Shown here: piece by piece, positions 1-6,078 of the stretch
Position numbering within the stretch: the stretch's first letter is position 1
Layout of the letters: each line of letters begins with the position of its first letter
Source: an uncultured Alphaproteobacteria bacterium
Lineage (GTDB): Bacteria; Pseudomonadota; Alphaproteobacteria; Sneathiellales; Sneathiellaceae
Assembly (NCBI GenBank): GCA_937910835.1
Contig: CALEMG010000333.1
Span: forward strand, 1 to 7,556
Reading direction: 5' to 3'
DNA: 7,556 nucleotides
Notes under the pieces: generated by a model
The model's input: only the letters and a program-made list of their open reading frames with translations
The model's database searches: none
What the model was told of the DNA's origin: nothing
Position numbers and translations under genes: made by a program

Positions 1-162
1 AGCGATATTCACACTGCCGAGAACCGTCCGGACGCGTTCCTCCTGAAGGACAGAGACGGAATGCAGGAAAATGAAGAAGGCAAGCAACAACAGATAGAGC
101 GAGACAAAGACGACGGCATTTGCGTTTTTCTCAATCACCGGGCCTGCCATGGGCTCACTCAT
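1..162 (-). CDS. MotB/OmpA-like membrane protein, N-terminal part (partial)
   Basis: This is the first 54 codons of a minus-strand gene that runs off the left edge, with no stop in frame. The start ATG (160-162) has a purine-rich GGTGGAAA (168-175) 5 nt upstream; a second in-frame ATG lies four codons in (148-150). The protein opens MSEPMAGPVIEKNANA, followed by one hydrophobic segment at about residues 17-39 containing LYLLLLAFFIFL, then a charged stretch with QEERVRTVLGSV. A short cytoplasmic start, one membrane helix and a predicted periplasmic continuation is the layout of MotB and related OmpA-domain proteins. The helix lacks the Asp that stator MotB uses to carry protons. The peptidoglycan-binding domain, if present, is outside the window, so the family call is inference. 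It sits downstream of the motE terminator, so it probably has its own promoter in the 163-326 gap, where I could not assign one. Confidence 0.55.
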   Translation of the reverse strand, partial: MSEPMAGPVIEKNANAVVFVSLYLLLLAFFIFLHSVSVLQEERVRTVLGSVNIA

Positions 163-326
163 GTCGATTTCCACCGATATAATATTGTCCGTTCCAGTCA
201 CCCGGTTACCTGCCTATCCGTACTACCGTGCTTCGTCAGCATTTCAAGATAGGCAAATTTTACCCGGCAATGGTTAATCAGCGGTAAAGAGGAGATTTAA
301 TTCCCCCTAATTTCAATAGTGATAAA

Positions 327-353
327 AAGAGTTAAGCCAATGACTTAACTCTT
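327..353 (-). terminator. Hairpin terminator overlapping the motE stop codon
   Basis: AAGAGTTAAG (327-336) and CTTAACTCTT (344-353) are perfect inverted complements, giving a 10-bp stem with a 7-nt loop. Read on the minus strand, the stem is followed by T residues (326-324), extending the T run begun in the stem. The right arm covers the last motE codons and most of its TAA stop (345-347). It would end the fliL-fliM-DUF6468-motE transcript. The stem is AT-rich, so its strength is uncertain. Confidence 0.6.
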
Positions 354-1043
354 ATCGTCTTCCTCCCCGGGAAGCTGACGGCGGGTGGCGAGTTCGACGG
401 TCAGCATATTCGCCCGCTTGCCGTTCATTGCCGCGAGGATTACCGCCATTTTTGCTTCCTTGATGCTGCTCGCAACATCGATCAGGATGTCCATTTCAAG
501 TTCATTGAAAATGCGCGCCGCATCTTTGGGCTTCATCTTCTCATAAATCTTGACCAGGCTCTCCATCTGGGTCTTTTCCTGCTCGTCATGCATTTTAAGA
601 AGAGATTTAAGAGTAGTCTCCATCTCTTTTAACTTACTGATCTTTTCATCAATACGGGCTTCCGTCGCCTTGAGCAGATTGTCGCGCATATCCATCTCTT
701 CGCTGCGGCGGTCCAGCTCCGAGCGGCGGTCAACCAGACGCTCCAGAACCTCTATCTCGCTCTTTGAAAACTGCCGTGTACCATTTGGATCCGCCGAGGC
801 TAGCGTATCCTCCTTGACGGTTTCAACAGCCGGAGCGCTCTCTTTAGCCGCTTCCATTTCTTCATCTTCGGTTGCGGCGGTTTCCGGCTCAGCTTCCTCA
901 GTCTTGCCGCTAGCCTGCGCCGTCGCCACATCGACGTCGAAAAGAACGCCCTGCGCATCCGTCCAAACGGCGCTCAGCTTGAGACCGAATATCAGGGCCA
1001 GTGCAACGACTGTTATCGGTAAAATGCGAATATGTTTCATCAT
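345..1043 (-). CDS. motE: MotE-like flagellar motor protein (MgtE-N-type domain)
   Basis: This 232-residue protein resembles the alphaproteobacterial MotE family, described in Sinorhizobium as a periplasmic chaperone for the motor protein MotC. It has an N-terminal hydrophobic anchor or signal segment (about residues 9-29), an acidic Ala/Glu-rich linker (about 45-85), and a long charged, coiled-coil-like stretch (about 95-165). The C-terminal block contains YEKMKPKDAARIFNELE and AAMNGKRANMLTVELATR, typical of the MgtE intracellular N-domain fold. I chose the ATG at 1041-1043 because AGGG (1051-1054) sits 7 nt upstream. A GTG at 1059-1061 overlaps the preceding stop as GTGA and would add six residues, but it has no clear ribosome site; an ATG one codon further in (1038-1040) is also possible. 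It is the last gene of the fliL operon. The chaperone role here is inferred from the family only. Confidence 0.75.
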   Translation of the reverse strand: MMKHIRILPITVVALALIFGLKLSAVWTDAQGVLFDVDVATAQASGKTEEAEPETAATEDEEMEAAKESAPAVETVKEDTLASADPNGTRQFSKSEIEVLERLVDRRSELDRRSEEMDMRDNLLKATEARIDEKISKLKEMETTLKSLLKMHDEQEKTQMESLVKIYEKMKPKDAARIFNELEMDILIDVASSIKEAKMAVILAAMNGKRANMLTVELATRRQLPGEEDDKS

Positions 1044-1057
1044 GAAAGAGCCCTGTC

Positions 1058-1540
1058 TCACGTCGATTTGGTTAGCATGTCAAAAAGTTCCTTTTCCGCA
1101 TCGGTACGGAATTTTGCCGGCTCCTCCGCCGGGCGCGCAGGCACGACGTCTTCATCGTCGAAAAGACCGGCAGGGTCGTCGTCATATATGCCGGTTATTT
1201 CCCGCTTAGAAGAGGATTCCACACCCTTCTGGAGCCGATCCGCGATGCGCGTGCTGGACGCGTTGATAAGTTGCAGTTCTTCAATAAGTTCCTTGGCCTG
1301 CTTGATTTCAGCGTTGAACTGTTTTCCGGTTGTTGCCGCGAGCAATTTCAACTCATCCACACCGCTTTTCGATCGAACGAGCGCCTTGTCGAATTCTTCC
1401 GTCAACTGGCGCAACTCCGCATGGGCATCGCGCATATTGGACAATCGCTTGTTCAACATTGCGCAGTACCCGATCGTCGCCAGTAGCAAACCGACAAGAA
1501 ACAAGTTAAGCAGAAAATCGAGGGGCAAGTTTTCCATCAT
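1058..1540 (-). CDS. DUF6468-like small membrane coiled-coil protein
   Basis: This 160-residue protein of unknown function is found next to fliM and motE in alphaproteobacterial flagellar clusters. It starts MMENLPLDFLLNLFLVGLLL, giving one membrane helix at about residues 8-29. A helical, charged region of about 30-110 follows, with ELRQLTEEF and AEIKQAKELIEELQ, likely a coiled coil. The tail is acidic and proline-containing (GIYDDDPAGLFDDEDVV) and ends in a short helix, EKELFDMLTK. The start lies just 4 nt after the fliM stop, so translation is probably coupled; the second ATG (1535-1537) is an equally possible start. A longer frame runs upstream to 1669, but that part lies inside the fliM coding region and reads as low-quality sequence. 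By position it is likely a motor or stator accessory protein; nothing in the sequence shows a catalytic function. Confidence 0.65.
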   Translation of the reverse strand: MMENLPLDFLLNLFLVGLLLATIGYCAMLNKRLSNMRDAHAELRQLTEEFDKALVRSKSGVDELKLLAATTGKQFNAEIKQAKELIEELQLINASSTRIADRLQKGVESSSKREITGIYDDDPAGLFDDEDVVPARPAEEPAKFRTDAEKELFDMLTKST

Positions 1541-1544
1541 TATT

Positions 1545-1907
1545 CTAACCCATTGGTCTGAGTGATTTATCGACCTTAACAGCGATATTCTGGCCGGAGC
1601 GTCCCATCTTGCCGGAGACCATCGAAATGCCGCCGCATCGCAGGGTTGTCGGGCTGTCCGGCGAAGCATTGAACATGACCGTATCGCCGATACCGAGGTT
1701 CAAAACCTCGTCGAGAGACATCTTCTTCTCATCAAGGACGGCCTGGATATCCACCTCGGTTGACCAGAGTTCGGTGGCCAGATGGTTTTCCCAGATACTG
1801 TCACGGCCGAATTTCTCCCCCATGAACATCTGCAGGAGTAATTCACGAACCGGTTCAAGCGTGGCATAGGGCAAAAGCATTTCAATGCGGCCACCACGAT
1901 CTTCCAT
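1545..1907 (-). pseudogene. fliM: FliM C-terminal part, downstream of an in-frame amber codon
   Basis: From its first ATG (1905-1907) this frame gives 120 residues: the end of the FliM middle domain (MEDRGGRIEMLLPYATLEPVR) and the C-terminal SpoA domain that packs with FliN in the C-ring (DIQAVLDEKKMSLDEVLNL, then GDTVMFNASPD). It lies in exactly the same frame as the upstream 279-codon part. The codons between the amber and this ATG read Leu-Arg-Ile-Asp, also FliM-like, so together they are one 404-codon gene with one stop inside. No good ribosome site precedes the ATG, so independent translation is doubtful. The break falls inside a beta-strand of the middle domain rather than between domains, which favours a nonsense mutation or sequence error over a planned split. 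The gene ends with TAG, 4 nt before the DUF6468-like gene. Confidence 0.8.
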
Positions 1908-1919
1908 ATCGATACGGAG

Positions 1920-1922
1920 CTA
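1920..1922 (-). other. In-frame amber (TAG) codon inside fliM
   Basis: On the minus strand the reading is Ala-Ile-Leu-Ile, TAG, Leu-Arg-Ile-Asp-Met-Glu-Asp. The frame does not change across the stop, so this is a point stop rather than a frameshift. A single base change from CAG, AAG or GAG would explain it; CAG to TAG is a simple transition. The following context, CTC, is not a known strong readthrough signal. Confidence 0.85.
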
Positions 1923-2759
1923 GATCAAGATCGCTGCGTTGGCCGGGCGCGCAATCGTTGCAAAGCGCGGGTTAGTCTCGATCCGCTCATGACGGAAAGT
2001 TACCGGGCTCAAAGGCTCGAACGCGCCGGTCATGTCATTGAGAACAACAGTCAGCATCCGCTCCACCAGGTTGCGCTCGATCGTGGTATAGGGACGACCT
2101 TCAATCCGCATCGCTGCCGTGCCGCGACGGCCGCCGAGCAGAACGTCAACGATTGAGTAAATCAGAGAGCTTTCAACCATGATCAGGCCAAAGTTATCCC
2201 ACTCTTCGGCGCGGAAAACACTCAAAATTGCGGGCAGCGGAATGGAATTGAGATAATCGCCAAAGCGGATAGAGGTAATATTATCGAGGCTGACCTCCAC
2301 GTTATCGGAGGTAAAATTGCGTAGCGATGTTGTCATCATCCGAACAAGTCGGTCGAACACAACCTCCAACATGGGAAGACGTTCGTAATTGACCAGCGCG
2401 GAATTGATGATGGCCTTGATGCCGGAGTTTTCACCCCCCTCACCGCCATCCATGTCAAATCCCAGTAGACTGTCGATTTCATCCTGGTTGAGAACGCGCG
2501 TACTGTGACCGCTCATCTCGGCAGCGGAAGCCTCGGCATCACCGCCACCTTCCATCGCAGCGGCCATATCGTCATCACCTTCAGCACCCATTGCTGCGGC
2601 CATATCCATTTCGCCGTCGTCTTCAGCGGCCATCGCAGCGGCCATGTCCATTTCGTCATCGTCGCCGTCGGCGGCCATCGCAGCGGCCATGTCCATCTCA
2701 CCGTCGTCTTCAGCAGCCATCGCAGCGGCCATATCCATTTCGTCGTCTTGATCAGACAT
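1920..2759 (-). CDS. fliM: FliM flagellar motor switch protein, N-terminal and middle part
   Basis: FliM forms the C-ring with FliG and FliN and binds phosphorylated CheY to set rotation direction. This part is 279 residues before a TAG. Residues 1-70 are an acidic, Met/Ala-rich repeat region. The CheY-binding-type motif LNQDEIDSLLGFD follows at 90-102, whereas in E. coli it lies at the extreme N-terminus. The CheC-like middle domain runs from about 113 and includes VNYERLPMLEVVFDRLVR, IPLPAILSVF and the FliG-contacting loop LLGGRRG at 208-214. The start ATG (2757-2759) has AGGA (2766-2769) 6 nt upstream, overlapping the fliL stop. If the amber is an error or is read through, the product is 404 residues, longer than E. 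coli FliM (334) mainly because of the extension. If not, the truncated protein lacks the FliN-binding SpoA domain and the switch should fail. Confidence 0.85.
   Translation of the reverse strand: MSDQDDEMDMAAAMAAEDDGEMDMAAAMAADGDDDEMDMAAAMAAEDDGEMDMAAAMGAEGDDDMAAAMEGGGDAEASAAEMSGHSTRVLNQDEIDSLLGFDMDGGEGGENSGIKAIINSALVNYERLPMLEVVFDRLVRMMTTSLRNFTSDNVEVSLDNITSIRFGDYLNSIPLPAILSVFRAEEWDNFGLIMVESSLIYSIVDVLLGGRRGTAAMRIEGRPYTTIERNLVERMLTVVLNDMTGAFEPLSPVTFRHERIETNPRFATIARPANAAILI
2553..2741 (-). repeat. In-gene tandem repeat encoding EMDMAAAMAA units in FliM
   Basis: Four near-identical copies of a ten-residue unit, EMDMAAAMAA, occur at FliM residues 7-16, 21-30, 36-45 and 50-59 (the last with one Gly). 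A shortened fifth copy, DMAAAME, is at 64-70. Acidic spacers such as EDDG or DGDDD separate them, for a period of 14-15 codons. The DNA copies are also very similar, as expected for an array that grows or shrinks by slippage or recombination. It lies wholly in frame upstream of the EIDSLL motif. Confidence 0.85.
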
Positions 2760-2767
2760 AAATTTTC

Positions 2768-3295
2768 CTACTGCACCAGCATTTCTTTAAACAACACATC
2801 ATTCACCTTGACGGGCGCGACCGAGCTATTGATCCGCATCAACAACTCCTCCTTGAGACGGAATACGCCCTGGGAGCCGTTCAAGTCCTCCTTGCGAAGC
2901 TCGCGCAAGTAAACCTGGAAATTATCCATGATCCGGGGGATCAGAAGTTCTAAATCCGTAATTGTGGCTTCATCTTCCAGCTCTAGCGAAACACCAAGCT
3001 TCAGAAAACTGCTCGACGAATTCCCGGAATTGAGATTGACCAACATTTCGGGCAGGTCATAGAAAACAACTTTCTTGTTGACCTCGGCGGCTTCCGCGGC
3101 GATTTCCTCTTCCGTCGGTTCAGGCGTGTCAAACACACCGGCGAAATAGGCTCCGCCCACCCCGCCGCCAACGACAAGCAAGGGAAGCAATACAAACAGA
3201 ACCAGAACCTTACCGCTAAGCTTTTTCTTTTTTTTCGGCTCGCCGTCTTCTTCCTGATCGGCGTCCAGCGCCTCTTCTTCTGTCTCGTCAACCAT
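2768..3295 (-). CDS. fliL: FliL flagellar basal body-associated protein
   Basis: FliL is a single-pass inner-membrane protein that sits around the stator and supports torque and stator function. The 175 residues show the usual layout: an acidic cytoplasmic start, a KKKKK stop-transfer-like cluster at 21-25, and a membrane helix at about 28-54 (VLVLFVLLPLLVVGGG). An acidic linker leads into the periplasmic FliL domain, with YDLPEMLVNLNS at 79-90, LKLGVSLELED at 98-108, and the C-terminal LLMRINSSVAPVKVNDVLFKEMLVQ region. Length and end match the family, so it looks intact. The start ATG (3293-3295) is the best available, although the GAGGG upstream (3308-3312) is 12 nt away, which is long. It is the first gene of the minus-strand operon; fliM begins 8 nt after its TAG stop. 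Confidence 0.9.
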   Translation of the reverse strand: MVDETEEEALDADQEEDGEPKKKKKLSGKVLVLFVLLPLLVVGGGVGGAYFAGVFDTPEPTEEEIAAEAAEVNKKVVFYDLPEMLVNLNSGNSSSSFLKLGVSLELEDEATITDLELLIPRIMDNFQVYLRELRKEDLNGSQGVFRLKEELLMRINSSVAPVKVNDVLFKEMLVQ

Positions 3296-3464
3296 TGTTC
3301 GTTTGTACCCTCAACGAATTGGACCTTTAATAATTGGTCACAGAGTAGGCCGCTTTGGTTAACAAGAGGTTGAGATCATCCAAATCTTTTTGCGGAAAGT
3401 CGCAATTTATATGGGAAAATGGCAATCCGCCGGTGACCCAAGCAAACCAAGTGGGAAAAAATTG

Positions 3465-3474
3465 CCGCCGGCGG
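3465..3474. promoter_or_regulatory. GC-rich palindrome in the divergent control region
   Basis: CCGCCGGCGG is a perfect 10-bp palindrome lying about 80 nt upstream of the sigma-54 -24 element, a usual distance for an enhancer-binding activator site. I cannot match it to a known binding consensus, and such GC palindromes arise by chance. The remainder of 3296-3550 shows no promoter I can assign for fliL, although the fliL operon must start there. Confidence 0.2.
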
Positions 3475-3551
3475 TCGTATTTACACCCCCGGCTTCCTGA
3501 TAATTCCGCCGACCCCACAACCAACACATTGTTTTTATTCATATTTTTTTC

Positions 3552-3567
3552 TGGCATGGGGTCTGCA
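3552..3567 (+). promoter_or_regulatory. Sigma-54 (RpoN) promoter for flgF-flgG-flgA-flgH
   Basis: TGGCATG (3552-3558), four bases, then CTGCA (3563-3567) matches the sigma-54 consensus TGGCACG-N4-TTGCA with one mismatch in each half. The key GG (3553-3554) and GC (3565-3566) are separated by exactly 10 nt, as required. An AT-rich tract precedes it. Transcription would start near 3578, about 30 nt before the flgF ATG. Sigma-54 control of rod and ring genes is well known in alphaproteobacterial flagellar hierarchies. Confidence 0.7.
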
Positions 3568-3607
3568 TATAATTGGGCAGATCAATTTGTGCCAGAAAGG
3601 CAGAGAT

Positions 3608-4264
3608 ATGGAAAACGCAGTTTTTATTGGATTGTCGCAGCAGATGGCGCTGAAACGGCGCCTCGACATGACCGCAAACAACCTTGCAAACGTCAATACG
3701 ACGGCCTTCAAGAGTGAACATCCCCTTTTTGAGGAGTTCCTTGTAGAGCGCGCGAACCAGGACGACGTCTCTTACGTTCAGGATTACGGCAGCTATCGCG
3801 ATCTGCGCGAGGGCGAGTTCACACATACCGGACGACCGCTTGATCTTGCCATCAGCGGCGAGGGGTATTTCTCCATCGAAACTGAGGATGGCATTCGCTA
3901 TACGCGCAATGGCAGCTTCCGCCTTGATCCCGACGGAAATGTTGTCACCATCAATAATGAGGCCCTGCTGGACGAGAACAACCGGAAAATCACCGTAGAC
4001 CTCCAGTTCCAGGAAGTTTCCATCGCGCCGGATGGCACGGTCACGACAGCCCCGGGACAGACGGCAAAGATCGGTCTGGTCAAATTTGAAAATCCGCAAA
4101 TTCTAAAACAGGTCGGTAACGGCCTTTATGATGCCGAAGATTTCCAGCCGGAAGCCGCGATTGATGTCAACATCATGCTGGACTATCAGTCGGTACTGCT
4201 GCTACTTGTTTCTGAACATGAGCTGCATATGAAATCCATCGAAGAAATGCCAACACTACAGTAA
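3608..4264 (+). CDS. flgF: FlgF proximal rod protein, C-terminal segment shortened
   Basis: FlgF is a rod protein of the flagellar basal body, exported by the flagellar type III system. The 218 residues begin MENAVFIGLSQQ, followed by the rod signature TANNLANVNTTAFKSE (22-37), SGEGYFSI (83-90), YTRNGSFRLDPDGNVVT (98-114) and LKQVGNGLYDAED (166-178). I chose this ATG because AAAGG (3596-3600) lies 7 nt upstream and the family starts here; an upstream ATG at 3587 would be almost at the predicted transcription start. The C-terminus is odd: after QPEAA the protein jumps to IDVNIMLDYQSV, without the conserved QGxLExSNVN block seen in the neighbouring FlgG. It is about 30 residues shorter than E. 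coli FlgF (251). The last helix also has LLLL after YQSV, where a Gln/Arg pair is usual. Function may be impaired. Confidence 0.9.
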   Translation: MENAVFIGLSQQMALKRRLDMTANNLANVNTTAFKSEHPLFEEFLVERANQDDVSYVQDYGSYRDLREGEFTHTGRPLDLAISGEGYFSIETEDGIRYTRNGSFRLDPDGNVVTINNEALLDENNRKITVDLQFQEVSIAPDGTVTTAPGQTAKIGLVKFENPQILKQVGNGLYDAEDFQPEAAIDVNIMLDYQSVLLLLVSEHELHMKSIEEMPTLQ

Positions 4265-4279
4265 AGAAGGAAGACGATA

Positions 4280-5068
4280 ATGCGAGCACTCGGTATTGCC
4301 GCCACAGGTATGTTGGCCCAGCAACTTAACGTAGATGTTATCTCCAATAACATCGCAAATATGACCACAACTTCCTTTAAGCGCCAGCGCGCGGAGTTTC
4401 AGGATCTGCTCTATCAGGATATGGAACGGGCCGGTGCGGCCTCCTCGGATGCGGGCACGATTGTTCCCGCCGGTATCCAGATCGGTGTCGGTGTGAAAAC
4501 CGCTTCTGTCTACCGTATCACGGAACAGGGTGGACTGGAATCAACCGGTAACACCTATGACCTGGCCGTCCAGGGCGAAGGCTATTTTCGTGTCCTGCTC
4601 CCAAGCGGGGAAGAAGCATACAGCCGGGCAGGCTCATTTCAACTGAGTCCGACAGGTGAAATCGTGACGCAGGACGGCTTTACGGTCATTCCCAGTATCA
4701 CCATCCCGCAGGACGCCACTAGTGTGACCATAAACCCGAGCGGTGAAGTGGAAGTGCAGATCGACGGTCAGGTCAATCTACAGACCGTGGGACAGCTTGA
4801 TCTTGCCATCTTCTTTAACGAAGGCGGACTGCAACCTCTCGGCGACAGTCTCTTTCAGGAAAGTACAGCGTCCGGCGCACCGACAATCGGCGTACCCGGG
4901 TCCACCGGCTTTGGCACCCTGCGTCAGGGGTATCTTGAAATGTCCAACGTGAATGCGGTGCAGGAAATCACCCAGCTCATCAGTGCCCAACGCGCCTATG
5001 AGATGAACTCGAAAACGATTACAGCCGCCGATGAAATGATGTCGGTAACCAACCAGCTTGGTCGATAG
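4280..5068 (+). CDS. flgG: FlgG distal rod protein
   Basis: FlgG builds the distal rod that passes through the P and L rings. The 262-residue length is normal for the family. Visible signatures are the N-terminal GIAATGMLAQQLNVDVISNN (residues 5-24) and NIANMTTTSFKRQRAEFQDL (24-43), the central LAVQGEGYFRV (95-105) and YSRAGSFQLSPTGEIVT (114-130), and the C-terminal LRQGYLEMSNVNAVQEI (214-230) plus ISAQRAYEMNSKTI (234-247). The two end regions form the coiled D0 domain. The start ATG has AAGGA (4267-4271) 8 nt upstream, just after the flgF stop. It looks fully intact and gives a useful in-window comparison for the damaged C-terminus of FlgF. It ends with TAG. Confidence 0.96.
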   Translation: MRALGIAATGMLAQQLNVDVISNNIANMTTTSFKRQRAEFQDLLYQDMERAGAASSDAGTIVPAGIQIGVGVKTASVYRITEQGGLESTGNTYDLAVQGEGYFRVLLPSGEEAYSRAGSFQLSPTGEIVTQDGFTVIPSITIPQDATSVTINPSGEVEVQIDGQVNLQTVGQLDLAIFFNEGGLQPLGDSLFQESTASGAPTIGVPGSTGFGTLRQGYLEMSNVNAVQEITQLISAQRAYEMNSKTITAADEMMSVTNQLGR

Positions 5069-5095
5069 AAACTTTCTAGAATGAAAGAGATCGCT

Positions 5096-6067
5096 ATGAA
5101 ATACATTGCACTCATACTCACCTTGATGATCGCGCTCACCGCCCCCGCAATTTCGGTTGCGGGCGAGACGATCACACTGCGCCGCGATATCACGGTCGAA
5201 GGGGAACAGATTACCCTTGGCGATCTGTTCATTGGCACCGGGGAAAAAGCCGAGCAAGTCATCGCGCCCGCGCCCGCGCCCGGCAAATCAACGGTGTTCA
5301 AGGCTGTCTCTGTCGCGCGTTATGTTCATGCAGAAGGGCTTGACTGGCGTCCGGCCACCCCGATCCGGCGGATTTCGGTCCGCCGCGTGGGCTCCAGTAT
5401 CCCGCAGCAGGTCATAGCCGATCAACTCCGCGCGGCGCTGGAGTATGAATTGGATCTGGATATGTTCGAAATGAATCTAGGCACGCAGAATCTGAATATC
5501 CAGATCGCCGCGGACCAGCCGCAGACAGTCTCAGTCGAAAATCTTTTCATCAATCACGATAGCGGTCAGTTTGTAGCCGAAATCCTCGCACCCGCCCATT
5601 CTGAGAACGGGCAGCGTGTCCGGTTGAGTGGACAGGTGCATGCGCAGATGATGATACCGGTCCTCAAACGCTTCAAATCCGCAGGTGAGGAAATCCGCGA
5701 GAGCGACATCGATTACAAGGCCGAGCGCACCAGCAAGGTTGGCCGGCAGGTTGTGACCGATGCCGCGTTGCTGATCGGCAAGAGCCCCCGGCGCTCCGTT
5801 CGCTCTGGTCTGCCCATCAATATGAGCAACCTCGGTGATCCGGTACTTGTCGAAAAGGGCAAGCTGGTCGCCGTCATCCTGCAACAGGGCGGCATGTATC
5901 TTTCGGTTACCGGCCGTACCCTTGAATCCGGCGGTGAAGACGACGTCATCCGGGTTGAAAATATCAATAGCCGCAAAGTCATTCAGGCCCAGGTGATTAG
6001 CGCACAGGAAGTGCGTATCATCACCCGGCAGCCGCAGTTGGCATCTGCCAGCAATATCAAGAACTAG
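5096..6067 (+). CDS. flgA: FlgA P-ring assembly chaperone
   Basis: FlgA is a periplasmic chaperone that helps FlgI assemble into the P ring around the rod. The 323-residue protein starts with a Sec signal peptide, MKYIALILTLMIALTAPAIS, with likely cleavage after SVA (residues 20-22). The region to about 185 is the variable N-terminal part found in longer alphaproteobacterial FlgA proteins. The C-terminal half carries the SAF-type and FlgA domain: MIPVLKRFKSAGEEIRESDI (186-205), then ALLIGKSPRRSVRSGLPI (224-241), VEKGKLVAV (252-260) and VENINSRKVIQAQVI (287-301). I prefer the ATG at 5096 because AAAGAGA (5084-5090) lies 5 nt upstream and the signal peptide then has a normal start; the ATG at 5081 would add five residues. 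A GC-rich stretch encodes APAPAP near residues 58-62. It follows flgG by 27 nt and ends with TAG. Confidence 0.9.
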   Translation: MKYIALILTLMIALTAPAISVAGETITLRRDITVEGEQITLGDLFIGTGEKAEQVIAPAPAPGKSTVFKAVSVARYVHAEGLDWRPATPIRRISVRRVGSSIPQQVIADQLRAALEYELDLDMFEMNLGTQNLNIQIAADQPQTVSVENLFINHDSGQFVAEILAPAHSENGQRVRLSGQVHAQMMIPVLKRFKSAGEEIRESDIDYKAERTSKVGRQVVTDAALLIGKSPRRSVRSGLPINMSNLGDPVLVEKGKLVAVILQQGGMYLSVTGRTLESGGEDDVIRVENINSRKVIQAQVISAQEVRIITRQPQLASASNIKN

Positions 6068-6078
6068 AGGAACTTTCC

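Noticed and set aside
61..252. Plus-strand 63-residue open frame at the left edge
   Set aside because: It lies antisense to the MotB-like gene, shows no membrane or domain pattern, and runs into the non-coding gap; the minus-strand reading is much more protein-like.
550..1209. Long plus-strand frames opposite motE and the DUF6468-like gene
   Set aside because: They are Ser/Arg-rich shadows of real minus-strand genes with no family features.
1058..1669. Longer version of the DUF6468-like protein starting within fliM
   Set aside because: The additional 43 residues overlap FliM in another frame, are Arg/Ala-rich without structure, and precede a much better start beside the fliM stop.
1920..1922. 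Genome-wide recoding of TAG (for example pyrrolysine) as the explanation for the fliM stop
   Set aside because: TAG also ends fliL, flgG, flgA and fliM itself at the expected family lengths, so it clearly works as a stop in this genome.
3327..3557. Minus-strand 76-residue frame between the divergent operons
   Set aside because: Its start overlaps the sigma-54 promoter, it has no recognisable motif or ribosome site, and its composition is unlike neighbouring genes. It is most likely chance.
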